Positions 1 to 8,384 of a DNA stretch of 64,000 bases are shown here, in pieces. The notes under the pieces are model-generated. The model saw only the letters and a program-made list of their open reading frames with translations, had not been told where the DNA came from and made no database searches. Position 1 is the stretch's first letter. Each line of letters begins with the position of its first letter. This DNA comes from Oscillospiraceae bacterium (GTDB lineage: Bacteria; Bacillota; Clostridia; UMGS1810), in assembly GCA_015069095.1 (NCBI GenBank), contig SVJH01000005.1, forward strand, positions 1 to 64,000, in the 5' to 3' direction. A program made the position numbers and the translations under genes.

Positions 1-1
1 G

Positions 2-97
2 ACAGTTAACTGGTATCTTGAAAATAAATCATGGTGGGAAGAAATAATCTCTGGCGAGTATCAGGATTATTATGAAAAAATGTATTCAAATAGATAA
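2..97 (+). CDS. rfbB: dTDP-glucose 4,6-dehydratase, C-terminal end (partial)
   Basis: Only the last 31 codons lie in the window; the gene starts to the left. The tail reads TVNWYLENKSWWEEIISGEY and then QDYYEKMYSNR, the characteristic W-Y-x-x-N-x-x-W-W ending of RfbB/RmlB. This NAD-dependent short-chain dehydrogenase converts dTDP-glucose to dTDP-4-keto-6-deoxyglucose in dTDP-rhamnose synthesis. The family assignment rests on this short tail alone. The following acyltransferase remnant fits the edge of a surface-polysaccharide cluster. Confidence 0.72.
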   Translation, partial: TVNWYLENKSWWEEIISGEYQDYYEKMYSNR

Positions 98-180
98 AAT
101 AAAATTTACAAAATAGGTACCCTTTTTGTAGGATGTATATACTACAAAACAAAGTTAATTACTTTAAATTGGAGAATTTT

Positions 181-481
181 ATGGGAAGTGAAAAAAGGAA
201 AAACCTTTCGGGATTAAACTATTTAAGAGCCATAAGAGATTTCATTTAAATATGATAAAGTGCTTGTATGGATTTCTAATATATCGTTTCCACTGTATTT
301 GGTACATCAAAAAGTGGGTTATACAATAATTTATTATTGTGAAAAGTTTTCACTTGGAATATGGATAGGAATAGTTTTAGCATTTTGTGTAAGTTTAATT
401 CTTGCTCATTTAATTCATGTTTTTGTTGAGAAACCTGTGCTTAATTTTTATAAAAAAAGAAACTTTAAAGGCAACTTATAA
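181..481 (+). pseudogene. acyltransferase-3 family remnant (internal deletion)
   Basis: The ATG at 181 opens MGSEKRKNLSGLNYLRAI, the usual beginning of a membrane O-acyltransferase 3 protein, but stops at 247-249. In another frame from about 239 the sequence resumes with ISFKYDKVLVWISNISFPLY and LVHQ, typical of the last two membrane helices of the same family, and ends at 481. Complete members have about 330-380 residues; here some 20 N-terminal codons are joined to about 80 C-terminal codons, so the central domain is gone. This is a non-functional fossil, probably of a sugar O-acetyltransferase next to the rfb locus. Confidence 0.75.
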
Positions 482-495
482 GTTGCCTTTATTTA
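467..495 (+). terminator. intrinsic terminator after the acyltransferase remnant
   Basis: An 11-bp inverted repeat, AAAGGCAACTT / AAGTTGCCTTT (467-477 and 480-490), is followed by an AT-rich tail. The remnant's stop codon lies inside it. The 3' arm also holds the -35 box of the next promoter. Confidence 0.75.
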
Positions 496-511
496 TTGCT
501 TATGATATAAT
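483..511 (+). promoter_or_regulatory. promoter for the gene at 547
   Basis: TTGCCT (483-488) lies in the terminator's 3' arm, followed by exactly 17 bp and TATAAT (506-511) with an extended -10 TGA directly before it. It is the first of four terminator/promoter overlaps of this design in the window. Confidence 0.6.
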
Positions 512-546
512 TATATTGAGCGCAAATATGAAAAGGAGGAATAAAA

Positions 547-1443
547 ATGAAAAAAATAGTATGTTTATTACTTATAACAATGCAAGTTTTTTGTTTTGTG
601 CCAAGTTGCTTTGCCAAAAATGGCGATGTAATTGGATATGCATGCTATACTGATATTGTTGCAACAATAAATGGTGCCAAGATTGCATCGTACAATGTTG
701 ACGGTAATACATATGTTATTGCTGAAGATTTAAAAGATTACGGTTTTAACGTAATTTGGGATGCGAACGATAGATTGATTGAAGTAAAAAGAAACTACAG
801 CGTGCGAGATATTTACACCAATTACCAAAATCCTTATATAAGCAAAAATCAAATCGGAAAAAAGGCGTATAATTTGTTGGAAACAGATATCAATGCTTCA
901 ATTGGCGGATATCATTTATTCTCCTATCGTGGAAAAGATTTTGTAAGGTCTTATAATATAGACGGCAAAACAATTATTCCTTTTGATATGCTTGATATTT
1001 TTGGAAAAGTTGAGTGGAATCCTTTAAAAAGAGAGTTGTCGTTAAGTATTCCCGGTGTTAACCAGGTTGATTGCGCAAATAAGAATTCTCAAGTTATTAA
1101 AAGTGAGTATCTTTCAAGAGTAAATGATATTGAAACAACCATAGAATACATGGCTAATAATGCAATCAGCCAAAGAGAAATGAACTCGGGTGCTCATCTA
1201 TATTACTGCATGGCGGATGTTTTGTTAAATGAAGTTTATCAGTATTTAAAATTAGCTCTTCCTTCTGATCAATTTGAATTACTCAAAAATGACGAAATCA
1301 GATGGATTGGCGAAAAAGAAGCATTGATGAAAGAAATGGAAAATATGTATGAAGGCGGTTCAATAAAGCAACTTATGGTAAGCGATAGTGGCGCTAAATA
1401 CACCATAGAGCGCTGTTATTACTTAATATCTTTAATTCAATAA
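547..1443 (+). CDS. secreted copper amine oxidase N-like / LprI-like (DUF1311) two-domain protein
   Basis: 298 residues with a signal peptide (KK, hydrophobic core, cut near CFA-KNG, about residue 24). Residues about 28-90 and 110-165 resemble the copper-amine-oxidase N-terminal fold of Clostridia exported proteins (INGAKIASYNVDGNTYVIAE, then a W-x-x-x-x-R-x-I-x-V strand), a wall-associated module rather than an oxidase. Residues about 190-298 look like an LprI/DUF1311 helical domain (SQREMNSGAHLYYCMADVLL, later NDEIRWI). The role may be in the cell envelope; LprI homologues inhibit lysozyme, but that activity is only a family hint. An AAGGAGG site precedes ATG 547. Confidence 0.6.
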   Translation: MKKIVCLLLITMQVFCFVPSCFAKNGDVIGYACYTDIVATINGAKIASYNVDGNTYVIAEDLKDYGFNVIWDANDRLIEVKRNYSVRDIYTNYQNPYISKNQIGKKAYNLLETDINASIGGYHLFSYRGKDFVRSYNIDGKTIIPFDMLDIFGKVEWNPLKRELSLSIPGVNQVDCANKNSQVIKSEYLSRVNDIETTIEYMANNAISQREMNSGAHLYYCMADVLLNEVYQYLKLALPSDQFELLKNDEIRWIGEKEALMKEMENMYEGGSIKQLMVSDSGAKYTIERCYYLISLIQ

Positions 1444-1470
1444 ATTATTATTAAATTACGGGGAAATAAC

Positions 1471-2274
1471 ATGATTACAAATTTTCACACTCATTCAACT
1501 TTTTGCGACGGAAAAAATACGCCGGAAGAAACAGTTTTATATGCAATAGATAATGGGTTTTGTTCAATAGGTTTTTCAGGGCACGGGTATACTGATTTTG
1601 ACCTTAGATACTGTATGAAACAAACGGACGAATATATAAAAGAAATAAACCGTTTAAAAGAAAAATATAAAGATAAAATACAAATATATTTAGGCGTTGA
1701 GGAAGATGCTTTTTGCTATGTAAACAGAGACGATTTTGACTACATAATCGGGTCGTCGCATTATTTTTTAAAAGACGGGAAGTACTATCCTATTGACTCA
1801 AATTACGATTACTTTAAAGAGTGTTTAAAAGTTTTTGACTACGATATCGAAAAACTTTCTAACGCTTATTATGAAACGTTTTGTGCATATATTTTAAAGA
1901 GAAAACCTGACATTGTAGGACATTTTGACCTTATTACAAAGTTTGATGAAATAGATGTAACACGTTTTTTAAATAATGAAAAATACTTTGAAATAGCCGA
2001 AAAATATATAAAATCTGTGGCAAATACAGATGTTGTATTTGAAATTAACACAGGTGCAATTTCAAGAGGGTTTCGAAAAAATCCGTATCCGCACGAAAGA
2101 CTTTTAAAGATTCTTAAAGAAAACGGCTCAAAAGTTATACTTGCATCTGATTGCCACGATAAAGAAAATTTATGCTACGGATTTTCTGATGCAAAAATTT
2201 TGCTTCGTGATATAGGTTTTGACTCTATTTATACAATTTATGACAATAGTTTTAAAAAAATCAGTATAAAATAA
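1471..2274 (+). CDS. histidinol-phosphatase-like PHP-domain protein
   Basis: 267 residues, near the usual length of HisK-type histidinol phosphatases. Metal-binding PHP motifs are visible: FHTHSTFCDG (residues 5-14), SGHGYTD (about 36-42), GSSHYF (about 92), GHFDLITKF (about 150) and ASDCHD near residue 226. HisK hydrolyses L-histidinol phosphate to histidinol. No other his gene is nearby, so it could instead be a general PHP phosphoesterase. The next gene starts 9 bp after its stop, so the two are probably cotranscribed. Confidence 0.72.
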   Translation: MITNFHTHSTFCDGKNTPEETVLYAIDNGFCSIGFSGHGYTDFDLRYCMKQTDEYIKEINRLKEKYKDKIQIYLGVEEDAFCYVNRDDFDYIIGSSHYFLKDGKYYPIDSNYDYFKECLKVFDYDIEKLSNAYYETFCAYILKRKPDIVGHFDLITKFDEIDVTRFLNNEKYFEIAEKYIKSVANTDVVFEINTGAISRGFRKNPYPHERLLKILKENGSKVILASDCHDKENLCYGFSDAKILLRDIGFDSIYTIYDNSFKKISIK

Positions 2275-2283
2275 GGAGAGGAA

Positions 2284-3219
2284 ATGAAACTTTATTTTGC
2301 GCCGATGGAGGGCGTTGCAACATATACATACCGAAATGCACATAACGAAATGTTTGGTGGATGTGATGACTATTTTGCACCGTTTATTGTGCCTACCGAA
2401 AACGAAAGGCTAAGTATTAAAAGTCTTCGTGATGTTTTGCCAAATAATAACGATGTAAAAGTAATACCGCAGGTTTTATGCAGCAGCGCTGGTGCATTTT
2501 GTGAATTTGTAAAAAAAATAAAAGAACTAAATTACGATACTGTTAATTTAAATCTCGGTTGCCCGTCAGGTACAGTTGTAAAAAAGAGGCGTGGTGCTGG
2601 AGCGCTACTTGATACAGATTTTTTAGATTCGCTTTTAGATGGCATTTTTAACAACAGTGATATTAAAATTTCTGTAAAGTGCCGTACAGGTTTTTACTCT
2701 CATGATGAATTTGACAAATTGCTAAAAATTTTCAATAAATATCCTATGGAAAAACTTATTGTTCATCCAAGAGTCAGGGAAGAATACTACAAGGGCGAGC
2801 CAAATATGAAGGTTTTTGATAAAGCGTATACCGAAGCAAAAATGCCTCTTTGCTATAACGGAAATATCTACACAGTGCATGATTTTGAAAATATAACGTA
2901 TAAATACAAAAATTTAGACAGCGTTATGATAGGACGCGGTGCGATAAAAAATCCTGCAATTTTTAGAGAAATAAAAGGCGGTAAAAAAATTAGCACCGAT
3001 GAACTTATTTCTTTTTCAAACGTTTTAGAAGAAAGATATCTTATTCTTTTGAAAAATGAGGATTATACTCTTCACAGATTAAAAGAAATGTGGATGTATA
3101 TGATGTTAAACTATCCTGATGAGAAAAAAATATTAAAGGCAATAAAAAAATCAAACAGACTTATTGATTTAAATAGTGCAATAAACTGTCTTGGACAAAT
3201 AGATGAAAATGCAGTATAA
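2284..3219 (+). CDS. tRNA-dihydrouridine synthase family flavoenzyme
   Basis: 311 residues forming a TIM barrel. Dus signatures: APMEGVATYTYR at the start, NLNLGCPSG with the catalytic cysteine near residue 97, GAGALL, VKCRTGF, IVHPR, CYNGNIYT and the FMN-phosphate-binding GRGAIKNPAIF near residue 220. Dus enzymes reduce uridines in the tRNA D-loop using FMN and NADPH. It is somewhat short and lacks the long helical tail of DusB, as in several Clostridia paralogues. An AAGGAGAGG-type site lies before ATG 2284. Confidence 0.85.
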   Translation: MKLYFAPMEGVATYTYRNAHNEMFGGCDDYFAPFIVPTENERLSIKSLRDVLPNNNDVKVIPQVLCSSAGAFCEFVKKIKELNYDTVNLNLGCPSGTVVKKRRGAGALLDTDFLDSLLDGIFNNSDIKISVKCRTGFYSHDEFDKLLKIFNKYPMEKLIVHPRVREEYYKGEPNMKVFDKAYTEAKMPLCYNGNIYTVHDFENITYKYKNLDSVMIGRGAIKNPAIFREIKGGKKISTDELISFSNVLEERYLILLKNEDYTLHRLKEMWMYMMLNYPDEKKILKAIKKSNRLIDLNSAINCLGQIDENAV

Positions 3220-3229
3220 GGAGTTTCAA

Positions 3230-3772
3230 ATGAAAAAAAGAACTTATGTTCAAATTTTATATTTATTATCTTTAATTGTACTTTTAAGTGCGGGGCTTGT
3301 TATTATAAATGTTCCTGATAAAAACCTTATAACTTATGCAAATTATTTAGGTTTTTCAATGCTTTATGCAGGGATTACAAATCTTTTTGTGTATTATAAA
3401 CAGCACAAAAGAATTCATGGTTCGCACTGGATATTAGCAGACGGATTAAGTACAACCTGCCTTTCATTCTTTCCGCTTTTTAATCAGATGATACTTCCTT
3501 CTGTTATACCGTTTTTCTTTGGAATATGGGAACTGTTTTCAGGAATACTAAAGTTTATTGAATCGACTGAACTTCAGGAGGAACACATTAAAGGGTGGGA
3601 GCAGTTTTTAATTATAGGTACATTTGAACTTGTTTCGGGGATAATGTCAATGATAAAACCGATAGACGATTTTGTTGGAATGAATCACGTAATAGCAATT
3701 ATATTTTTTGTTCAAAGTATCGGATTTTTGTTTAAAATATTTATATATCCTCATTTGGTAGACAGAAAATAA
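3230..3772 (+). CDS. HdeD/DUF308-like integral membrane protein
   Basis: 180 residues with about six hydrophobic helices in pairs and short loops, like HdeD/DUF308 proteins; the function in Bacillota is unknown. The start at 3230 was chosen because an AAGGAG site lies just before it; the in-frame ATG at 3203 lies inside the Dus gene with no ribosome binding site. It is likely the last gene of the 1471-3772 unit, because a terminator follows. Confidence 0.6.
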   Translation: MKKRTYVQILYLLSLIVLLSAGLVIINVPDKNLITYANYLGFSMLYAGITNLFVYYKQHKRIHGSHWILADGLSTTCLSFFPLFNQMILPSVIPFFFGIWELFSGILKFIESTELQEEHIKGWEQFLIIGTFELVSGIMSMIKPIDDFVGMNHVIAIIFFVQSIGFLFKIFIYPHLVDRK

Positions 3773-3782
3773 AATAAATGCT

Positions 3783-3811
3783 AAAAACTCTACGTATAGT
3801 AGAGTTTTTTT
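3783..3811 (+). terminator. intrinsic terminator after the HdeD-like gene
   Basis: Stem AAAACTCTAC / GTAGAGTTTT (3784-3793 and 3799-3808), 5-nt loop and a run of T. Confidence 0.85.
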
Positions 3812-3847
3812 GCTTTTTCGCTATTTTGTAGATGTTTGGTTAAATTA

Positions 3848-3876
3848 TTGTTTTTAAAAAAATTATGTGATAATAT
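3848..3876 (+). promoter_or_regulatory. promoter for the DUF4838-nagA-ROK unit
   Basis: TTGTTT (3848-3853), a 17-bp spacer ending in TGTGA, then TAATAT (3871-3876). The start codon follows 22 bp later after a GGGGGTG ribosome binding site. Confidence 0.5.
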
Positions 3877-3897
3877 TAAATAAATGGGGGTGTATTT

Positions 3898-5631
3898 ATG
3901 AGCCTTAAAATTGTCGAAAATGGCAAAAGCAACTATCATATAGTTAATTCATATTTTTCTGATGAATGTGAAAGATTTGCATCAAGTGAGCTCCAAAAAT
4001 ATATATATCAAAGTACAAACGTATTTGTGCCATATTTTTCAGATATTTGCCCCAAAAGAGGTCCTGAAATAATTATCGGAAAAAATGCAAGAGATATTAT
4101 TTTGGATAATGAAATAAACTTGCTTTCTGATGAAGGGTTTATTATAAAAACAGTCGGAGAAAATCTTGTAATATCGGGTAGGACATCGCGTGGAACACTG
4201 TATGGTGTTTACAGATTTTTAGAGATATATTTGGGTTTTAAATGTTTTACAAAAGATGTAGAAAAAACAGATAAAAAAACTGATTTAATAATAGATGAAA
4301 TAAATTTAACAGAAAATCCTGATTTTAAATATCGAGACGCATATTTCCGTGGTGCATTTGATGGTGGTTTTGCATCGAAAAACAGACTTAATTCATCGGT
4401 TGCCGATCTTTCAAGAGAAAAGGGCGGAAATATGAAGTTTTTTAGTGCTCATCATACATTTGAAACGCTTATGCCAAGCAAAATTTATTTTGAAAATCAT
4501 CCTGAGTATTATGCTTATATAAACGAAGAAAGAAAAAACACTCAGCTTTGCCTTTCAAACGATGATGTATTAAAAATCGTTTGTGAAAACCTATTTAAAC
4601 AGATAGAAGAAAATCCACATTGCAAAGTTTTTTCAGTTGCACAAAATGATAACGAACAGTACTGTCAATGCGAAAAATGCAGAAAAATCGATGATGCGGA
4701 AGGTTCGCCGTCGGGAAGTATGATAAACTTTGTAAACAAAGTGGCAGATAAGGTAAAAGAAAAATATCCTGATATTTTAATACATACATTTGCATATCAG
4801 TACACAAAGAAAGCACCAAAGCACATAAAACCAAGAGAAAATATAATTGTTCGTCTTTGTAATATTGAATGTGAATGGTCTATGCCGTTTTTGGAAAAAG
4901 CACAGCTGTATCCGGATTCTAAAGAGGCAGATTTTATAAATAATATTAAAGACTGGACAAGCATTTCAGATAATGTATATATATGGGATTATGCAGTTAA
5001 CTTTAGTAATTACCTCCAGTTTTTCCCTTGTTATTACCAGATGGCCGAAAATATTAAATTATACAAAAAACTTGGTGTAAAAGGTGTTTTACAGCAGGGC
5101 AATTTTTCTTACGGTGCAGCGGCAAATATGGAAGAGTTAAAATCATATCTTATTTCGCGTCTTTTGTGGAATGTAAATGAAAATCCTGACGAAATAATTG
5201 ATGAGTTTTTAGAAGGTGTATATGGAAACGGAGCACAATACATTAAAGAATATTTGCTTCTTACAACGAAGGCAGTAAAAGGACATTCGCTTGGAATTTA
5301 TAACTATCCTGAAAGTCCTTATATAACAGATGAGCTTTTAGAAAAATGCGAAGAACTTTTCAAAAAGGCAATGTTAAATGCAGAAAACGACGAAGTAAAA
5401 CAAAGGATTGAAAAAGAAAGCCTTGCAATAGAGTATCTTAAAGCGGCAAGGTGTGAAGATGATAAGGAAAGAGAAAAACGGGTAGATGTATTTAAAGAAA
5501 AAGTGAAAAAATTTAAACTTACCGAAATTATGGAAAGAATTAATCTTGAATTGTCATTTGAAATTATGAAAAACTCGCGCTTTGCAAGAAATCGCGAAGA
5601 TAAATATAGTATGTATTATGTAGTAAAATAG
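3898..5631 (+). CDS. DUF4838 family glycoside hydrolase-like protein
   Basis: 577 residues, no signal peptide. Residues 1-130 look like the GH20b/GH67-N fold common in front of glycosidase barrels (GTLYGVYRFLEIYLGFKCF). The middle shows DUF4838 features, including SVAQNDNEQYCQCEKC near residue 255 with clustered cysteines and NIIVRLCNIECEW near 320. The family is associated with glycan loci, but substrate and mechanism are not established. The neighbouring NagA and ROK proteins suggest release of an N-acetylhexosamine. Without an export signal it would act on imported oligosaccharides. nagA starts 12 bp downstream. Confidence 0.65.
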   Translation: MSLKIVENGKSNYHIVNSYFSDECERFASSELQKYIYQSTNVFVPYFSDICPKRGPEIIIGKNARDIILDNEINLLSDEGFIIKTVGENLVISGRTSRGTLYGVYRFLEIYLGFKCFTKDVEKTDKKTDLIIDEINLTENPDFKYRDAYFRGAFDGGFASKNRLNSSVADLSREKGGNMKFFSAHHTFETLMPSKIYFENHPEYYAYINEERKNTQLCLSNDDVLKIVCENLFKQIEENPHCKVFSVAQNDNEQYCQCEKCRKIDDAEGSPSGSMINFVNKVADKVKEKYPDILIHTFAYQYTKKAPKHIKPRENIIVRLCNIECEWSMPFLEKAQLYPDSKEADFINNIKDWTSISDNVYIWDYAVNFSNYLQFFPCYYQMAENIKLYKKLGVKGVLQQGNFSYGAAANMEELKSYLISRLLWNVNENPDEIIDEFLEGVYGNGAQYIKEYLLLTTKAVKGHSLGIYNYPESPYITDELLEKCEELFKKAMLNAENDEVKQRIEKESLAIEYLKAARCEDDKEREKRVDVFKEKVKKFKLTEIMERINLELSFEIMKNSRFARNREDKYSMYYVVK

Positions 5632-5643
5632 GGGGAATGAAAA

Positions 5644-6786
5644 ATGAAATGCATAGTAAATGGAAAAATTATTTTAGAAGATAAAGTGCTATTTAATAGT
5701 GTAATTATTTTTGATGAAAAAATACAAAAAATACTACCAGAAAACGAAGTAAACACAAATGAATATGAAGTAATAGATGCAAACGGAAACTTTGTAGCAC
5801 CAGGTCTTGTTGATATGCACATTCACGGATTTTTGGGATGCGATGCATCAGATGGCGATGAAGAAGGCATTAAAAAAATGGCAGAAGGAATTGTAAAAAA
5901 CGGTGTTACATCGTGGTGCCCTACAACAATGACTGTTTCAAAAAAAGAAATAGAAAAAGCATTTGATACAATAAGGGATGTTAAAAATCAAAAAGGATAT
6001 TATGGGGCAAAAATTATTGGCGTAAACAGCGAGGGTCCATTTATAAATTCCGCGAAAAAAGGAGCTCAGGCTGAGGAGCATATTTTAAAACCTGATGCAT
6101 CTTTTATCAAAAATCATAAAGATATAATTAAACTTTTTACAGTTGCACCTGAGGTTGACGGTGCGATTGAATGTATAAAAGAAGTAAAAAACGATACCGA
6201 CGTTTTAATATCTATGGGACATACAAATGCAACTTACGAAGAAGCAAAATGTGGTATTGAAAATGGAGTGGGGCATACAACACATCTTTTTAATGCAATG
6301 TCGCCACTTTCACATCGTTCACTTGGTGTAGTGGGTGCTGCACTTAAAGAAGACGTAACGGTAGAACTTATTGCAGATACATTCCATGTAGATAAAGGAC
6401 TTTTTGAAATTGTTGCAAAACTTAAAGACGATAAACTTTGCCTTATTACAGACTGCATAAGAGCAGGCGGAATGGAAGATGGAAACTATACCCTTGGCGG
6501 TCAGCCACTTAAAAAGGAAGGCATAAAATGTCTTATGGCAGACGGCACAATTGCAGGCAGCGTTTTAAATCTTAATGATGGTGTAAAAAACCTTTACGAA
6601 AACACTAACCTTGAAATTTACGATGCAGTTAAATGCGCAAGTTTAAATCCTGCAAAAGCGCTTAAAGTTGATGATAAAATTGGTTCAATTAAAGAGGGTA
6701 AATGTGCAGATTTAATTACTTTAGACGATAATTTCAGTGTAAAAATGACTGTGATTGACGGAGAAATAAGATATAAAGGAGAATGA
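5644..6786 (+). CDS. nagA: N-acetylglucosamine-6-phosphate deacetylase
   Basis: 380 residues, the normal NagA length. Amidohydrolase motifs: MHIHG (H59, H61), NSEGPF, SMGHTNA (H193), THLFNAM (H214) and LITDCIRAGG with catalytic D270. It removes acetate from GlcNAc-6-phosphate, giving GlcN-6-phosphate. The canonical HLFNAM loop makes this the classical NagA of the window; the second copy at 44572 differs there. It overlaps the next gene's upstream in-frame ATG and is probably translationally coupled. Confidence 0.92.
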   Translation: MKCIVNGKIILEDKVLFNSVIIFDEKIQKILPENEVNTNEYEVIDANGNFVAPGLVDMHIHGFLGCDASDGDEEGIKKMAEGIVKNGVTSWCPTTMTVSKKEIEKAFDTIRDVKNQKGYYGAKIIGVNSEGPFINSAKKGAQAEEHILKPDASFIKNHKDIIKLFTVAPEVDGAIECIKEVKNDTDVLISMGHTNATYEEAKCGIENGVGHTTHLFNAMSPLSHRSLGVVGAALKEDVTVELIADTFHVDKGLFEIVAKLKDDKLCLITDCIRAGGMEDGNYTLGGQPLKKEGIKCLMADGTIAGSVLNLNDGVKNLYENTNLEIYDAVKCASLNPAKALKVDDKIGSIKEGKCADLITLDDNFSVKMTVIDGEIRYKGE

Positions 6787-6788
6787 AA

Positions 6789-8156
6789 ATGATAGCAAAA
6801 TTAGAACCTGAATTTATGCCTATGGTAAAGGTTATAAATGATTTTAATGAAAAAGTTTCAAAAACAAAATCGAATAAAATTGTAATTTCCGTTGAAAGAA
6901 ATGCACATCTTGTATCTGTTTACAAAATGAATGTTTTTTGTGATAATACAGGTCATGACGAAGAAAACTATGAAATTGTAGAAAGAATTGTAAAAACACT
7001 ACTCTGGGCATACGGCGGCTTTAAAGTATATATTGCAGGTTCAAAAAACATTTACGAGCGTATTGCAAACGACTATAAAAAAGGCGGAAAAAGAGAATTT
7101 GACTTTAACTTTATGTCAAGAGTTTATGAAAACACTTTTGAAGTTATTTATGTCGAAAATATATGCGATGCACCAAAGGAAAATAATATTTCATCTCCTG
7201 TAGGGCGTCATCTTGATGGTTGCAGAATTGGTTTTGATGCCGGCGGAAGCGACAGAAAAGTTTCTGCAGTTGTTGATGGCGAAACAGTATATTCTGAAGA
7301 AGTTGTATGGTTTCCAAAAACAAATAGCGATCCTAAGTATCACTACGAAGGAATACTAAATGCTATGAAAACGGCAGCATCGAAAATGCCAAGAGTTGAT
7401 GCAATCGGTGTTTCGTCAGCAGGTGTGTATATCGATAACAAAATAATGGTTGCATCTTTGTTTTTAAAAGTAAATGATGAAGACTTTGAAAAACATGTTA
7501 AAAATATGTATATTGACGTTGCAAAAGAAATAGGAGATGTTCCTGTTGAAGTTGCAAATGACGGCGATGTAACAGCACTTGCAGGTGCCATGAGTCTTGA
7601 AGATAACAATGTAATGGGCATTGCAATGGGCACAAGTGAAGCTGCAGGTTATGTTGACAAAGAAGGAAATATTACAGGTTGGCTTAACGAACTTGCATTT
7701 GTTCCTGTAGACTTTAACAAAGGCGCAATGGTGGACGAATGGAGTGGAGATTACGGTTGTGGTGTTAAATATTTTTCACAGGATGCTGTAATTAAACTTG
7801 CACCAAAAGCGGGAATTTGCCTTGACGAAAACCTTTCTCCTGCGGAAAAACTAAAAGTAGTTCAGTCGCTTATGGAAAAAGGCGACGAGCGTGCAACAGA
7901 TATTTACGAAACAATTGGAACATATTTTGGCTATACAATAGCATACTACTCAATGTTTTACGATATAAAACACGTTCTTATTATGGGCAGAGTAACAAGC
8001 GGAATGGGCGGAACAGTTATTTTAAACAAAGCAAATGAAGTTTTAAGTAAAGAGTACCCAGACCTTTTTGCAAAAGTTAAACTTCATATCCCTGACGAAA
8101 AAGCAAGACGTGTAGGACAGTCTGTTGCAGCAGCAAGTCTGCCAAAAATAAACTAA
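6789..8156 (+). CDS. ROK-like sugar kinase with extra N-terminal domain
   Basis: 455 residues, longer than the usual 300-400 of ROK proteins. Residues 1-140 match nothing I recognise. From about residue 147 an actin-like ATPase fold starts with GFDAGGSDRKVSAVV, followed by IGVSSAGV, VANDGDVTALAG and GIAMGTSEAAG. The ROK zinc motif (CxCGxxGCxE) is absent; the segment carries GDYGCGVKYF instead. Context with NagA and glycosidase-like genes suggests a kinase for an N-acetylhexosamine. Start 6789 is preferred over ATG 6783 because the AAGGAG site sits 7 bp before it. A terminator follows. Confidence 0.7.
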   Translation: MIAKLEPEFMPMVKVINDFNEKVSKTKSNKIVISVERNAHLVSVYKMNVFCDNTGHDEENYEIVERIVKTLLWAYGGFKVYIAGSKNIYERIANDYKKGGKREFDFNFMSRVYENTFEVIYVENICDAPKENNISSPVGRHLDGCRIGFDAGGSDRKVSAVVDGETVYSEEVVWFPKTNSDPKYHYEGILNAMKTAASKMPRVDAIGVSSAGVYIDNKIMVASLFLKVNDEDFEKHVKNMYIDVAKEIGDVPVEVANDGDVTALAGAMSLEDNNVMGIAMGTSEAAGYVDKEGNITGWLNELAFVPVDFNKGAMVDEWSGDYGCGVKYFSQDAVIKLAPKAGICLDENLSPAEKLKVVQSLMEKGDERATDIYETIGTYFGYTIAYYSMFYDIKHVLIMGRVTSGMGGTVILNKANEVLSKEYPDLFAKVKLHIPDEKARRVGQSVAAASLPKIN

Positions 8157-8160
8157 TTTA

Positions 8161-8189
8161 AAAATGACAAGGTTTCCTTGTCATTTTTT
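8161..8189 (+). terminator. intrinsic terminator after the ROK-like gene
   Basis: Perfect stem AAAATGACAAGG / CCTTGTCATTTT followed by T residues. Its stem matches the terminators at 15523 and 19078 almost exactly. Confidence 0.92.
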
Positions 8190-8206
8190 CTATATTGTGA
8201 TAAAAT
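8178..8206 (+). promoter_or_regulatory. promoter with -35 inside the terminator arm
   Basis: TTGTCA (8178-8183) is part of the terminator's 3' arm; 17 bp later comes TAAAAT (8201-8206) preceded by an extended -10 TGA. It faces the isomerase gene at 8385. Confidence 0.65.
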
Positions 8207-8231
8207 AGATTTAACTTAAGTTAAATCTATT
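8204..8231. promoter_or_regulatory. 28-bp perfect palindrome over the -10/start region (putative operator)
   Basis: AATAGATTTAACTT is followed by its exact reverse complement. It begins within the -10 box and covers the expected transcription start. A near-identical 27-bp palindrome occupies the same place in the minus-strand promoter near 60283. Confidence 0.6.
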
Positions 8232-8384
8232 CAACTTAATTTGCCTGATTTGACCGAGTCTAACAAATATTTTTCCGTATGTTTATGAGAATGAACTGGT
8301 AAGAATATAATATCGGAAATAATAATTCTGTTCGGTGCTTTCTCGTTATTTATTATAGCACTTGTAAAGAAAGGAATAGGAAAA

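Noticed and set aside
8231-8384. Small hydrophobic peptide in the leader before the isomerase gene
   Set aside because: One frame gives IILFGAFSLFIIALVKKG, but it has no start codon with a ribosome binding site and runs into the isomerase start in another frame.
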